A stretch of 64,000 nt of DNA, taken from NCBI GenBank assembly GCA_965208605.1, contig OZ242345.1:992001-1056000 (forward strand), given 5' to 3'. Under the pieces are notes generated by a model. That model had not been told where the DNA came from. It was given only the letters and a program-made list of their open reading frames with translations, and did not search any database. Shown piece by piece: positions 25,681 through 34,979 of the stretch. A program made the translations under genes and the position numbers. Positions within the stretch are counted from its first letter, which is position 1; every line of letters begins with the position of its first letter. This DNA is from UBA9659 sp965208605 (GTDB taxonomy: Bacteria; Pseudomonadota; Gammaproteobacteria; Pseudomonadales; Azotimanducaceae).

Positions 25681-27338
25681 CAATTCGTTTGCTCCAGCAC
25701 GCTCTCGTTCGGTAATACAACGCCAACCTTGGCCGCATAGCGTTCCCATTGAGCCACTAATTGCTCGACTGTTTTCGGGTGCCTTTGCGCGAGGTCTACG
25801 GACTCACCTAGGTCTTTTTTCAAATCATACAACTGCCAGTGCCCAATTCCATAGGGTTTAGGGGCATTGATCAATTTCCAACGCTCGTTCATTAGGACTC
25901 GCTCACCCCAGGCCTCCCAAGCGATGGTGTCGGACGGTTGCCGTATGGACTGCGTTTCTCCTTTCCACATCGGCCACATTGAATGCCCTTCAGCGTCGAC
26001 AAGGTGTGCGTTTTGCTCGTAGCGCGTTTGCGCACCGGCTAGTTCAAGTAACGTTGGTGTCACATCCATCACAGACAACAGTTCTCTATTAACCGTTCCA
26101 GCCGCTATTCTAGCCGGATACCAGGCAATTGCAGGCACGCGCAACCCGCCCTCATTAACGTGCATCTTTATGCCCTTGAAGGGCGCATTGCTGACCCGGG
26201 CCCAACCATAGTGATGATACAAATAGGAGCTATCCGAACCCATGTTTTCAATAGAATTATCTGCCTGACTTATCCACGATCGGTACACTTTTTTGTTCAG
26301 TGCATTACCCATCGCACCGTTGTCGGACAGCAGAAAAATGACAGTGTTATCAAGATGCTGTTGCCGCTTTAAATACACCAACAATCGGCCAATATTCTGA
26401 TCCACACGATCTATCATGGCGGCGTATATCGCCATTTCTTTTGCGCGCCGAGCTTGCTGATCTTCGGAGAGATCCGACCAACGATCGTTGCCGCTTAAAA
26501 AGGTACTTTCATCCTGATCGCTTGGAACAAGACCGAGCGCTTTCATTTTTTTGAATCTATTTTTGTAAAGTGCATCAAAGCCCTCATCGTACGTACCATC
26601 GTACTTGGCAATGTCTTCAGGAGGTGCTTGTAACGGCCAATGCGGTGCGGTGTACGCGAGGTAGCCAAAAAATGGATTGTTTGGTTCCCCCTGATCGATG
26701 TACTCAATCAATTTGTCAGTGTAGAAATCGCTGGAATAAAATTCGTCGGGCAGAACTGCGACTCGTCCATTTTCAGTAAATGAAGCTAACGGTTTTTCCC
26801 GAACACCCGTACTATTGAAATGATTAGCGCCACCATCCAATAAGGCAAATGAACGTTTAAAGCCTCGGGACGCCGGATTCTGATCTGCTTCATAACCGAG
26901 GTGCCATTTCCCTGCCATGTAAGTGCTGTAGCCAGTATCAGCGAGCCGGCGTGCCACCGTAACCACTCGATCGCTCAAATAACCCTCGTAGCCAAGCTTA
27001 CCTCTTTGATAAGGTTGTCGTCGTTCATACATCGTACCTAAACCGGCCTGATGCGCTTCGTTTCCGGTGAGTAGCATCGCTCTGGTAAGAGAGCAGGATG
27101 GCGATGCGTGAAAATTGGTAAACAACATTCCGGCCTTCGCCAGGCGATCTATATTGGGGGTTGCTATTTCGCTGCCATATACACCTAGATCGCTAAAACC
27201 CAAGTCGTCAAAGACAATCAGGATAATATTAGGTTTTTCGGAATCAGCCGCGAGTGAAGACACAATATTTGAGCCTTGCACGCAGCCAGAAACAACGTAT
27301 AGAGTTGCAAGGAGAATAATTAGCTGCTTGAAGACCAC
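25680..27338 (-). CDS. Arylsulfatase-family lipoprotein with altered maturation motif
   Basis: The 552 residues match AtsA-like S1 sulfatases: N-terminal lipoprotein signal ending VVSGC, metal ligands in IVFDDLG and SDNGAMG, YMAGKWHLG and APHWPLQAP. The enzyme would remove sulfate esters at the periplasmic side. The formylglycine motif reads C82-S-L-T-R where the family has C-x-P-x-R, so the conserved Pro is Leu (codon CTT, one transition from CCT). This may impair conversion of Cys to formylglycine. Neighbours on both sides are broken genes, so decay is possible; the rest of the frame is intact. Confidence 0.88.
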   Translation of the reverse strand: MVFKQLIILLATLYVVSGCVQGSNIVSSLAADSEKPNIILIVFDDLGFSDLGVYGSEIATPNIDRLAKAGMLFTNFHASPSCSLTRAMLLTGNEAHQAGLGTMYERRQPYQRGKLGYEGYLSDRVVTVARRLADTGYSTYMAGKWHLGYEADQNPASRGFKRSFALLDGGANHFNSTGVREKPLASFTENGRVAVLPDEFYSSDFYTDKLIEYIDQGEPNNPFFGYLAYTAPHWPLQAPPEDIAKYDGTYDEGFDALYKNRFKKMKALGLVPSDQDESTFLSGNDRWSDLSEDQQARRAKEMAIYAAMIDRVDQNIGRLLVYLKRQQHLDNTVIFLLSDNGAMGNALNKKVYRSWISQADNSIENMGSDSSYLYHHYGWARVSNAPFKGIKMHVNEGGLRVPAIAWYPARIAAGTVNRELLSVMDVTPTLLELAGAQTRYEQNAHLVDAEGHSMWPMWKGETQSIRQPSDTIAWEAWGERVLMNERWKLINAPKPYGIGHWQLYDLKKDLGESVDLAQRHPKTVEQLVAQWERYAAKVGVVLPNESVLEQTN

Positions 27339-27514
27339 AGGCGTTGGCTCCGAGTAGTGGGTGGTTGTTCAAGACCCAATGACACGTAACGCTTTGTATC
27401 GTAAAGAAGCGCTTCAAACAGATCGCCGTATCGTATCGTGCCAAACACTTCTGATAGGCCTTGCGCTCGCTCCTGGGCGTTGCTTCGCGAATAATTACTT
27501 TCTTCCTGGCTCAT
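27320..27514 (-). pseudogene. Internal fragment of a second PhoD-like phosphatase
   Basis: The frame contains GLSEVFGTIRYGDLFEALLY followed by DTKRYVSLG, nearly the same as GLSEVYGTLRYGNLFEALLY plus DTKRYCTL in the PhoD-like gene at 24170-25536. Sequence before and after has no match. It sits between the intact FMN dehydrogenase and the sulfatase and overlaps the sulfatase start by 19 bases. Confidence 0.8.
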
Positions 27515-27521
27515 GTCTCGC

Positions 27522-28670
27522 CTAGTAGCGTAGCAATTCTGGGTTGAGCTCCGCGATTGATGTACAACCTAACAATTGCAATGTACGAACGAATTCGGTC
27601 CTGAAAATTTCAATTGCGCTAGATACACCCTGCTCACCACCAGCCGTTAAACCGTATAGATAGGGTCGACCAATCATGCAGGCATTTGCGCCCAAAATGA
27701 GAGCTTTGGCTACGTCGGTTCCACGCCGTATCCCGCCATCAATAATGCTCTCTATGTCACTTCCTACGCGCTCGCGAATTTCAGGCAGCATCTGAATTGT
27801 GGCTTCACAATGATCCAATTGTCGCCCACCATAATTTGACAACACCACGCCGTCAACACCGAGATCTTTAGCCGTTTGCACATCATTGGGATTCATTAAG
27901 CCCTTGACGATAAACTTGCCGTCCCAATCGTCGCGCATCGCTTTAACATCTTCCCAGGTTACCGAAGGTGCAAGCTGCTCAGCTGTGTATTGCATAAAGG
28001 AATTTGCACCCTTATAGCCCGCCATGTGCTCTTCGCTAATATTAGCCGTGGTGACATCGGGCGTCGTAAAGTGGCGCCACACCCATGCGGGGTGAAACAT
28101 AGACTCAAACATTCCCCTTAATTTCAATTTGGGCGGTACCGTGAACCCGTTACGAATGTCTTTTTCCCGATTGCCGGAAACGGCCGCATCGACCGTTAAG
28201 CATATGGTGCTAAAGTTTGATGCTTTCACACGTTGAAGCAGTTCGGCCACCAAAGCACGATCTTTGTACACGTAAACTTGGAACCACTGGGCACCGCCTA
28301 GCGAGGCGACGTCCTCCATAGGCACACTGGACATGGTGGATAGTGCATAAATGATATCGGCCTTCTTTGCCGCTTTGGCCACAGCGGTTTCACCCTGAAA
28401 ATGAAACATACGGGACAAAGCCGTCGGTGCGAGAATCAATGGCAGCGAGGTTTTCTGACCGAGGTCTGTGGTTGTGGTGTCAACCTCAGTGACGTCTCGC
28501 AAGGCCCGGGGAACGAATCGGATGTTAGAAAATGCGTCAGTATTTCGAAGCCCACAAACACCATCTTCGGCAAAACCGTCGATGTAATCGAACATAACCT
28601 TTGGAAGTTTGCTCTGCGACAGCTGTTGAAGATCGCTAATGTTATGACAGTACTTCACACACTTCCCCAA
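27522..28670 (-). CDS. FMN-dependent alpha-hydroxy-acid dehydrogenase family, catalytic His replaced
   Basis: The 382 residues match the LldD / glycolate oxidase / mandelate dehydrogenase family, TIM-barrel FMN enzymes oxidising 2-hydroxy acids. It has the N-terminal LPKVMFDYIDGFAEDG, substrate Arg in SGNREKDIRNGF, the FMN Lys in FIVKGLMNPND and the phosphate block IDGGIRRGTDVAKALILGAN. The family's catalytic base lies in SNHGGRQLD, but here it is SNYGGRQLD (Tyr280, codon TAT, one transition from CAT). The enzyme may be inactive or altered. It follows the Nramp-like transporter by 19 bases. Confidence 0.9.
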   Translation of the reverse strand: MGKCVKYCHNISDLQQLSQSKLPKVMFDYIDGFAEDGVCGLRNTDAFSNIRFVPRALRDVTEVDTTTTDLGQKTSLPLILAPTALSRMFHFQGETAVAKAAKKADIIYALSTMSSVPMEDVASLGGAQWFQVYVYKDRALVAELLQRVKASNFSTICLTVDAAVSGNREKDIRNGFTVPPKLKLRGMFESMFHPAWVWRHFTTPDVTTANISEEHMAGYKGANSFMQYTAEQLAPSVTWEDVKAMRDDWDGKFIVKGLMNPNDVQTAKDLGVDGVVLSNYGGRQLDHCEATIQMLPEIRERVGSDIESIIDGGIRRGTDVAKALILGANACMIGRPYLYGLTAGGEQGVSSAIEIFRTEFVRTLQLLGCTSIAELNPELLRY

Positions 28671-28689
28671 AATTCTTTACCGGATCTGA

Positions 28690-29943
28690 TCACCAGAATT
28701 TACTCACTAAATAGTACACCGCAAGTACCGCCATTACGGCAATACCTGTGTAGCTCCAAGCCACTATGGCACTACTAGGTCGATAAAGTTCAGGTACCTG
28801 GCTGGACGTTACCGCGCGGTGATTCAATATCGCTATTAGCGGACCTGTTACAAAGGCAATGCTGGTCGCCATATCAATAAACTGCTTGAACGATGTCATA
28901 AACAAGGCAAGCACCACCACAACGCCAACGGCTTGCACTATCAAAAGAGCAATATAGTTCCTCTTATTCGTCTCAAATACATTCACCTTTTCAGATTTTC
29001 TAGCGAGTCGCTGGAGCGTTGCGTCCAGCGTTCGCGGACACGCATCGAGCATACTAATCATTGACGACAACATTACGACCATGGCCGCACCTGCTATTAG
29101 TGGATAGGCGAAATTACCTAGCGTATCCGTAAATAAACCAATCAACTGGCCCGAGAACTCGGTACTCGAATTTGAAACCGAAACGCCCGGCTGGTGCATG
29201 AGTACCGTGCCCAACCATAGAAAACCTATTGCTAATAGAACCGTGACCACATAACCAACGTTAAAATCGAATCTGGCGTTTAGCTCACTGCTCGCTTCTC
29301 CAACCGTCCGGGCTTTCTCGTTGACCCACAGGGACTGAAAAATAGATTGGCCGATTCCGGAAGGCATAAACCCAGCGAACGCAATAAGAAAAAATATTGT
29401 GCTTTGATCTAAAGCCAATAATTTTTCAGCCCCTACTGAGGCGTAGCTCAAATCTAATTTCGGCACGGTAGCGAACACAGCAAAAGCCAATATCACCACC
29501 AGCGTGATCACCATGACTTTAGCGATTTTCTCAAATACCGCGTAGCCGCCAGAAATCAATACGCCCATGCAAACAATCAGCAATCCGACAGCAACCGCAA
29601 GAGAAGAGTCAGAAATACTGAATACATGATTCACAATGCCGGCGCTAACCAGGGTGACCGCAGCGGTGAACACGAACATGGTCGCGATTACTTCCATAAC
29701 AAAGATGAAGACCGCTAAGCGACCTTGTCTGAAGTAGCTTTCCACCAAACTCTCGCCCGTACCCGCGGCATAGTCAGTACCAAAACGAAACGCGGGATAC
29801 TTAAGGGTGCACACCAAAATGATGATGACAGCCATACTGAGTCCGTATCCCGCACCGGCTCGTGTGGATTGAACAAGATGGGACGTTCCGACGGCCGTGG
29901 CGGCAAAAATAAGCCCAGGCCCTAATGCAGCAAAAAACTTCAT
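28690..29943 (-). CDS. Nramp-related membrane transporter lacking the metal-site motif
   Basis: The ATG at 29943 has a very strong GGGAGGGG site and gives 417 residues; an earlier in-frame start is rejected. About eleven membrane segments are visible and the protein aligns with the Nramp/MntH family. In helix 1 the metal-binding DPGN is replaced (ALGPGLIFAATAVGTSHLVQ), and helix 6 reads AFAGFMPSGIGQS instead of the usual MPHN. These changes mark the Nramp-related branch, whose substrates may not be Mn2+ or Fe2+. The gene lies between the TonB receptor and the dehydrogenase, so a role in uptake of the local substrate is possible. Confidence 0.82.
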   Translation of the reverse strand: MKFFAALGPGLIFAATAVGTSHLVQSTRAGAGYGLSMAVIIILVCTLKYPAFRFGTDYAAGTGESLVESYFRQGRLAVFIFVMEVIATMFVFTAAVTLVSAGIVNHVFSISDSSLAVAVGLLIVCMGVLISGGYAVFEKIAKVMVITLVVILAFAVFATVPKLDLSYASVGAEKLLALDQSTIFFLIAFAGFMPSGIGQSIFQSLWVNEKARTVGEASSELNARFDFNVGYVVTVLLAIGFLWLGTVLMHQPGVSVSNSSTEFSGQLIGLFTDTLGNFAYPLIAGAAMVVMLSSMISMLDACPRTLDATLQRLARKSEKVNVFETNKRNYIALLIVQAVGVVVVLALFMTSFKQFIDMATSIAFVTGPLIAILNHRAVTSSQVPELYRPSSAIVAWSYTGIAVMAVLAVYYLVSKFW

Positions 29944-30087
29944 TGCCCCTCCCTGGTGATAGCGGGACGGATAACCGGCTGACCCGTGCGTCAGCCCGTC
30001 ATCGGGTTCAGATTTATAGTATTCGATGGTGCTAGCGAGTAACAAGCATTGCCGGTATGCTCACTAGCACCCTCTTTCGGGCTTCCT

Positions 30088-32384
30088 CTAGAAGTCTAAA
30101 CCTAACTTTACCCCATACTCGCTGCCACGAGCAGGCGTGCCAGCAACAATACCGAACGGTGCATCATTCTGAAAGTTCAGTGCCTGCGAGAAGTATTCTT
30201 CATCGGTAACATTCTTGCCATAAATTGCAGCCGACCACGCACCGTTGGGAGCCTTATAGGACAGATTCACACCTAATGTCTCGTACCCTTCCAGGGTGAA
30301 CCGTTGGCCTCGTGCGGCGTTGAATAGAAGTCATCTATCCCTGCATAGTCCACCCTAAAGGCAATCTCAGCTCCGGAGCCGAGCATAGCGGTATATTCTC
30401 CACCGATGCTGTATTGAGAATCTGGGGAGTACGGCATATCAACACCATTATTGATACCTGCTCCACCGTCAGTAATTTCGCTGCTCATGACGCCAATATT
30501 GGCATCAAAGGTCAGGTTATCGCTCGCAACCCAAACCAACTCAGCTTCTAAGCCACTGCTTTCCGCCTTACCAATATTGTTTACCACGGTTCGGCTGCGA
30601 CCGTTATCAAAGCGCGTCTGCTGCTGGGAAACCTGTAGATCCTCGAAATCTGTAATGAAATAGGTGAGGTTCAGTCGAAGCGTATTATTGACAAGATCAC
30701 TTCTCAATCCAATTTCGTAGGTGTTAACAATTTCTTCGTCGAAGCTGGTAATACCGTACGTTGGCGGCGCCAGGTCCTGTCGAATTCTGTCATTGATACC
30801 ACCCGCTCGGAACCCGCGTGCATACGAGGCAAACAGAAACAGGTTGTCTGTGGCCTGGAAGTCTAAGGACACTCTACCACTCACTGCGCTCCAACTATCT
30901 GAGCGACTCACGATTAAATCACCTGTTGCACCGGTGGGATCCTCTGAGTCAAACCGGATTGAATTTCCCGAATTGTCAAATTCCTGCGAAACGATTGATT
31001 TATCGTCAGCGGTATACCGCAAGCCTGCCGTTAGCCCGAACCTGTCAGATAGGTCGTAAGAGACTTGACCAAAAACAGCGAAGCTTTCCAGCAGGTGAGG
31101 TAGTGTGGTGCGTGTGGTCGTCAGCGCCGCTCCCCCTCCTACCTGATTAAAAAACGCGGGGCCACGAGGGCTCCAGCCATTCACGCTGTCGCGATTGTCA
31201 TTCGATTCCTCCTCGTAGTAAAACAAGCCGGTAATCCATCTGACTTGTCCATCGCTGGCATCTCCCGAAAGCTGAATTTCGGTGGACCACATTTCCGAGT
31301 CTCTAACAAGATTGTGATTCTCAAACAAAGGGGCTCTTGTCGCGTCAAAGTCGAAGTTAGACTTGATGTTGAGGTCTCGGTATGTGCTTGACCATCTCAA
31401 TGCAAGCCCATTGCCGAAGGTCCGGTTGAACGTCAGGCTCGCACCCAGGCTATCGGTATCGTTGAACGCCGCCAGCGTCGATCCGCTTTGAGTAGTGCTG
31501 CGAAACGGATCGGCGAATACGTCGAACCCCGCTGCAAGTGCTTGCGCGACACCGTTGCCGGTTACGTTCGGACCGGTTGTTAGGTCTGGTTTGTTAGCCA
31601 AACCTAACAGCGAATACGCGGAACCATTGGTACTGGTGGTCGAATAATCAAGCGATGCCAGAATTTCGAGGTTCTCACTGGGGTCTACTCGCAGATACGC
31701 CCTGAACGCCTCAGTGCCACGGTCACCAAGATCCTGACCAATAGCATTGTCCTGGAATCCATCTTGATTGATCGTTGCTGCCGTCAATCGTAATGCTGCT
31801 GTGTCGCCGAGTAGAAAATTGACGCTGGCCTTTAAGTCCAGGCGATTGTCACTACCACCAGTTACTTGAACCTTGCCTTCAAATTCATCACTAGGCTTCT
31901 TGGTGATGTAGCGAACGGCACCCGCGGTGGCGTTCCTGCCAAATAAAGTACCCTGGGGACCGCGCAATACTTCAATGGATTCGACATCCATAATACCCAG
32001 CAACGCACCATCACTACGGCCGTAGTAAGCATCGTCAATATAAAGCGCGACAGCTGATTCCTGATTCACCGCATTTCGATCCGAACCCAATCCGCGAATA
32101 AAGAACGATCCATTGTTCGATCCTAATCCGCCGCCGGCACCGATGAACACGTTCGGCAGCTTGGCGCTTAAATCTGCTAAATCAGCAACGTTCTGTTGCT
32201 CCAACGCTTCTGGACTGAAGGCCAGTACAGAGAGCGGGGTTTCCTGCAGACTTTCCTGCGTTTTTCGGGCCGTAACAACCACCTCTTCCAACACAGCCGC
32301 CGAAATATCAGTAGCAAGTATTGAGAGTGAACAGGTGAGGAGTAGCGATTTTGCAATTGGAGAAATTTTGGGCGGCTTATACAT
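30088..32384 (-). pseudogene. TonB-dependent receptor with a frameshift near the C-terminus
   Basis: The main frame (30273-32384, 703 residues) has a signal peptide, a TonB-box-like segment (LEEVVVTARKTQESLQETPL), the plug (SIEVLRGPQGTLFGRNATAG) and most of the barrel. It breaks after DDFYSTPHEAN. The correct end continues in another frame as RFTLEGYETLGVNLSYKAPN down to the terminal GSEYGVKLGLDF at 30088. A single lost C in a GGCC(C) run around 30310 explains it. If the shift is a sequencing error, this is an intact ~765-residue outer-membrane importer. It heads the run with the Nramp-like and dehydrogenase genes. Confidence 0.85.
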
Positions 32385-32545
32385 GATGTCCTCTCAGAAA
32401 GATTAGTGTGCTGTCAAAGCGCTTTTTATTTGTCTGTTCTATTGGTCCGCGAAAATCAAGTTCGGTATCCACGACACACTGCGTCGAGCAATGGCAAACC
32501 ATGGCAGATTACAGAGCGATGATGTGCGCAACTAAACGACACGTC

Positions 32546-32560
32546 AATTATTAAATAATT
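32546..32560. promoter_or_regulatory. AT-rich dyad upstream of the TonB receptor
   Basis: aattattaaataatt is a perfect dyad around a central A, 160 bases upstream of the receptor start. It could be an operator, but no regulator can be assigned. Confidence 0.3.
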
Positions 32561-32605
32561 ATGGTATCTATCAATTTTTCTTATAGGTCGATTCTATTCC
32601 TTATA

Positions 32606-32896
32606 GGGGTACTGGGGATTTTCCGTCTAAAAATGACATAATCGCCCACAGACCCCGGATTATAAGGGGTCCATTGCAGGAGAGGGCGAAATGTCACGGT
32701 AAGGATCTGGCCAGCGATACTCGCCGGTGAGCAGAATATGCTCCCAGCCAAGAGGAGAAACATGCTGAATCAGCCAAGGATCAGTTGCTTCTCCAGCGTC
32801 AACCCTGCACTGAACAACGTTACCCCGTTTTGTTTTGTGTTCCAATAAATGATGATCGCCTGCTGATACATCTAGACAATTTGTCTTGTGGTCCAA
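32606..32896 (-). mobile_element. Relic of a Tn3-family transposon end
   Basis: The minus-strand frame 32660-32896 ends with WLIQHVSPLGWEHILLTGEY plus RW, very close to the C-terminal end of Tn3-family TnpA (SPLGWEHINLTGDY). Just beyond its stop, 32606 to about 32643 begins GGGG on the outside and has a composition like the 38-bp terminal repeat of that family. The N-terminal ~900 residues and the other end are absent, so this is a dead remnant. Confidence 0.55.
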
Positions 32897-33528
32897 CTTC
32901 GCTCTGCAGTGACCTAATCGAGTGGCAAAGAATCCGAGAGAGGTTTTCTCAGAAATATGTTTGGAAATCCGGCTGTAGACTCCGAAGGGCCTGTGCGGAG
33001 CTCGCTCAATAACCTACAACGACTCATTGAAGCAGACATGATTTATGTGTGGGCAAGTGCAGGACTCAAAGATCAACTGCTCATCTTATTTATTGTCTAT
33101 CTAGTTGCGCTTTCGAATGTGAACCCTACGAAAGTACGTGTAGTCCAATACGAATCGCACGCCAGCTCGATTTCACCCGTTTGAACAAAGGGTGAAATCA
33201 AAGCAAATGCGTTCGCATCCAGAACCTTCAATACTTAGTGGAGCTGATGTTGAACATTAGATGGCTGCACGGACGGCGTTAGCGGCCAACCACCCTGAAA
33301 AACTAACGCAATTGATTGCATCACCTCAACGACAGAATAATTACACCATTCAGGCAATGAGATCAATGAGTGGATTGACGGCGTCCATCTGTCATCAGCA
33401 GATGAACGGGTTTGGTTTTATGAACGCGGTGATGTAAAGTAACAACAGTTTCAAAATATTTGTTTCAAAACATTTTGCGTGCCATTGGGTTCTATGTTAA
33501 ACTTAAATCAATGCGGTAGCGCTGAGAT
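32897..33528. other. Stretch without recognisable genes
   Basis: No supported gene. A plus-strand frame at 32957-33184 is short and unlike anything I know; it ends inside a ten-base perfect stem (33169-33178 with 33190-33199, gatttcaccc / gggtgaaatc, 11-base loop). A short in-frame stretch ending at about 33440 (SADERVWFYERGDVK) could be another gene relic but is not identified. Confidence 0.4.
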
Positions 33529-33768
33529 GGGACAGCCAAAGGTGATTGGGACGTGGGCATTGCCCCGGATATTTATCAGGCTGCCGAAAAGTACGACACT
33601 ATTGTGCCGGCTTCAGGCGATAGTGATTTCAATGTTTTGCTACAAAGAATCAAGAAACGTTTTAATACTCAAACTGAAGAGTATGGCGTTCCTTAATTAA
33701 CCTCCGACTTATTAATTCGAGAGGCCAACAGATATATCGGCATTGATGAAAAACTTTTACTGGAATAG
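33529..33768 (+). pseudogene. NYN/LabA-type (DUF88) nuclease relic
   Basis: One plus-strand frame reads KGDWDVGIAPDIYQAAEKYD, then TIVPASGDSDFNVLLQRI, which is the conserved core of NYN-domain proteins (KGxxDV...SGDxDF, metal-binding Asp residues). It meets a TAA at 33694 and continues in the same frame as LTSDLLIREANRYIGIDEKL to a TAG at 33766, typical of the family's C-terminal end. The N-terminal half is missing or shifted, so the gene is dead. Confidence 0.6.
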
Positions 33769-33791
33769 TCGCTTTAGCGAGAGGAACGAGC

Positions 33792-34601
33792 ATGAATCAC
33801 GATGTCACACAATCTGAAATCGATGCATTTAACAATGATGGCGTCGTCGCACTGCGAAATGTATTGGACGATGAGTGGCTTGAGAGACTCGCAGCTGCGA
33901 TTGAAGATGACATCAAGGAACCAGGGCCTTTTTATCACGGCTATGATGCCGATGAGGGTTTGTTCCATGGAAATTTAAGACTATGGGAGCATCATCCTGT
34001 CTTCGGTGAGTTTTGCCTAAAATCTCATTTACCTGCTATTGCCCGGAAATTTTTTGATTCAAAAAAAATCAATTTGTTATACGACCAACTTTTTGTAAAA
34101 GAATCAAAGATGAGTCAGCGCACCCGTTGGCACAATGACCAACCTTATTGGCCGATAAAAGGTCTGCAAGTCATTTCCATATGGATCGCTCTTGATAAAA
34201 CCACCGCTGAAAATGGCCGTGTCGAATTTATTCGCGGTTCGCACCTGTGGCAGCGTTGGTTTCAACCAGAACCTTTTGGTAAAACCGAAGCCGTCACGGA
34301 ATACGAGAAAAACCCTCAATACGAAGATATCCCTGACATTGAGGCAGACAGAGATAGTTATGACATTATCTCCTGGGATCTTGAACCTGGAGATGTCTAT
34401 GTCTTTCACGGCATGACCGTTCATGGAGCGGGTGGCAATCTTCTTAGTGATCGCCGTCGCCGCGGATATACCGTTCGATACACTGGTGATGATGTTACTT
34501 ATGACCTGCGTCCTGGTACCAGTAAACCCCTTCATAATGACTTGCTCAAAGATGGTGCAGCGATGGACAGTGATCGGTATCCGCTTATTATCGGCTGTTA
34601 G
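33792..34601 (+). CDS. Phytanoyl-CoA dioxygenase (PhyH) family oxygenase
   Basis: The 269 residues match the Fe(II)/2-oxoglutarate-dependent PhyH family: iron ligands in WHNDQPYW (His, Asp) and the distal His in FHGMTVHGAGGNL, followed by the 2-oxoglutarate Arg near RRGYTVRYTGDD. It probably hydroxylates a small hydrophobic substrate in the cytoplasm; the substrate is unknown. GAGAGG precedes the start. The frame is intact although genes on both sides are broken. Confidence 0.9.
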   Translation: MNHDVTQSEIDAFNNDGVVALRNVLDDEWLERLAAAIEDDIKEPGPFYHGYDADEGLFHGNLRLWEHHPVFGEFCLKSHLPAIARKFFDSKKINLLYDQLFVKESKMSQRTRWHNDQPYWPIKGLQVISIWIALDKTTAENGRVEFIRGSHLWQRWFQPEPFGKTEAVTEYEKNPQYEDIPDIEADRDSYDIISWDLEPGDVYVFHGMTVHGAGGNLLSDRRRRGYTVRYTGDDVTYDLRPGTSKPLHNDLLKDGAAMDSDRYPLIIGC

Positions 34602-34979
34602 ATGTTATTAAATAAACTTGTCCTGACGAGGATCACCAGATCGAGTCATCTAAACAAAATCGCTCCATTCATGACAGAGAAACAGGGGCCGATGTCATTG
34701 TAAGGATGGACCAGTATTGGCTATAGTCGTTACATCGTCAAAACAACAATTGTTCGGTTATATGAACTTTCTAGTTAAATTATCATCCTCAGTTTCTCGG
34801 AACGACCCGACTCGATCGCTCAGTAAATTCCATGGTACATAATTATTGCAGACGCTCTTTTGTGACGTAGCATACTCACGGTTTGATAAATGCAACCTTG
34901 GAGATGTGACGATGCCTGAAACTAGTATCTCGTATCATAATCGACCAAATAAATTAGCGATAAGGAATGGCAAAGCTGC
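34602..34979. other. Non-coding stretch upstream of the O-demethylase relic
   Basis: No gene is supported. An ATG at 34912 opens a 23-codon frame (MPETSISYHNRPNKLAIRNG) that stops just before the relic and may be the displaced beginning of that gene. Confidence 0.4.

Noticed and set aside
32957..33184. 75-residue plus-strand frame
   Set aside because: No family resemblance, no ribosome binding site, and it lies within a belt of relics.
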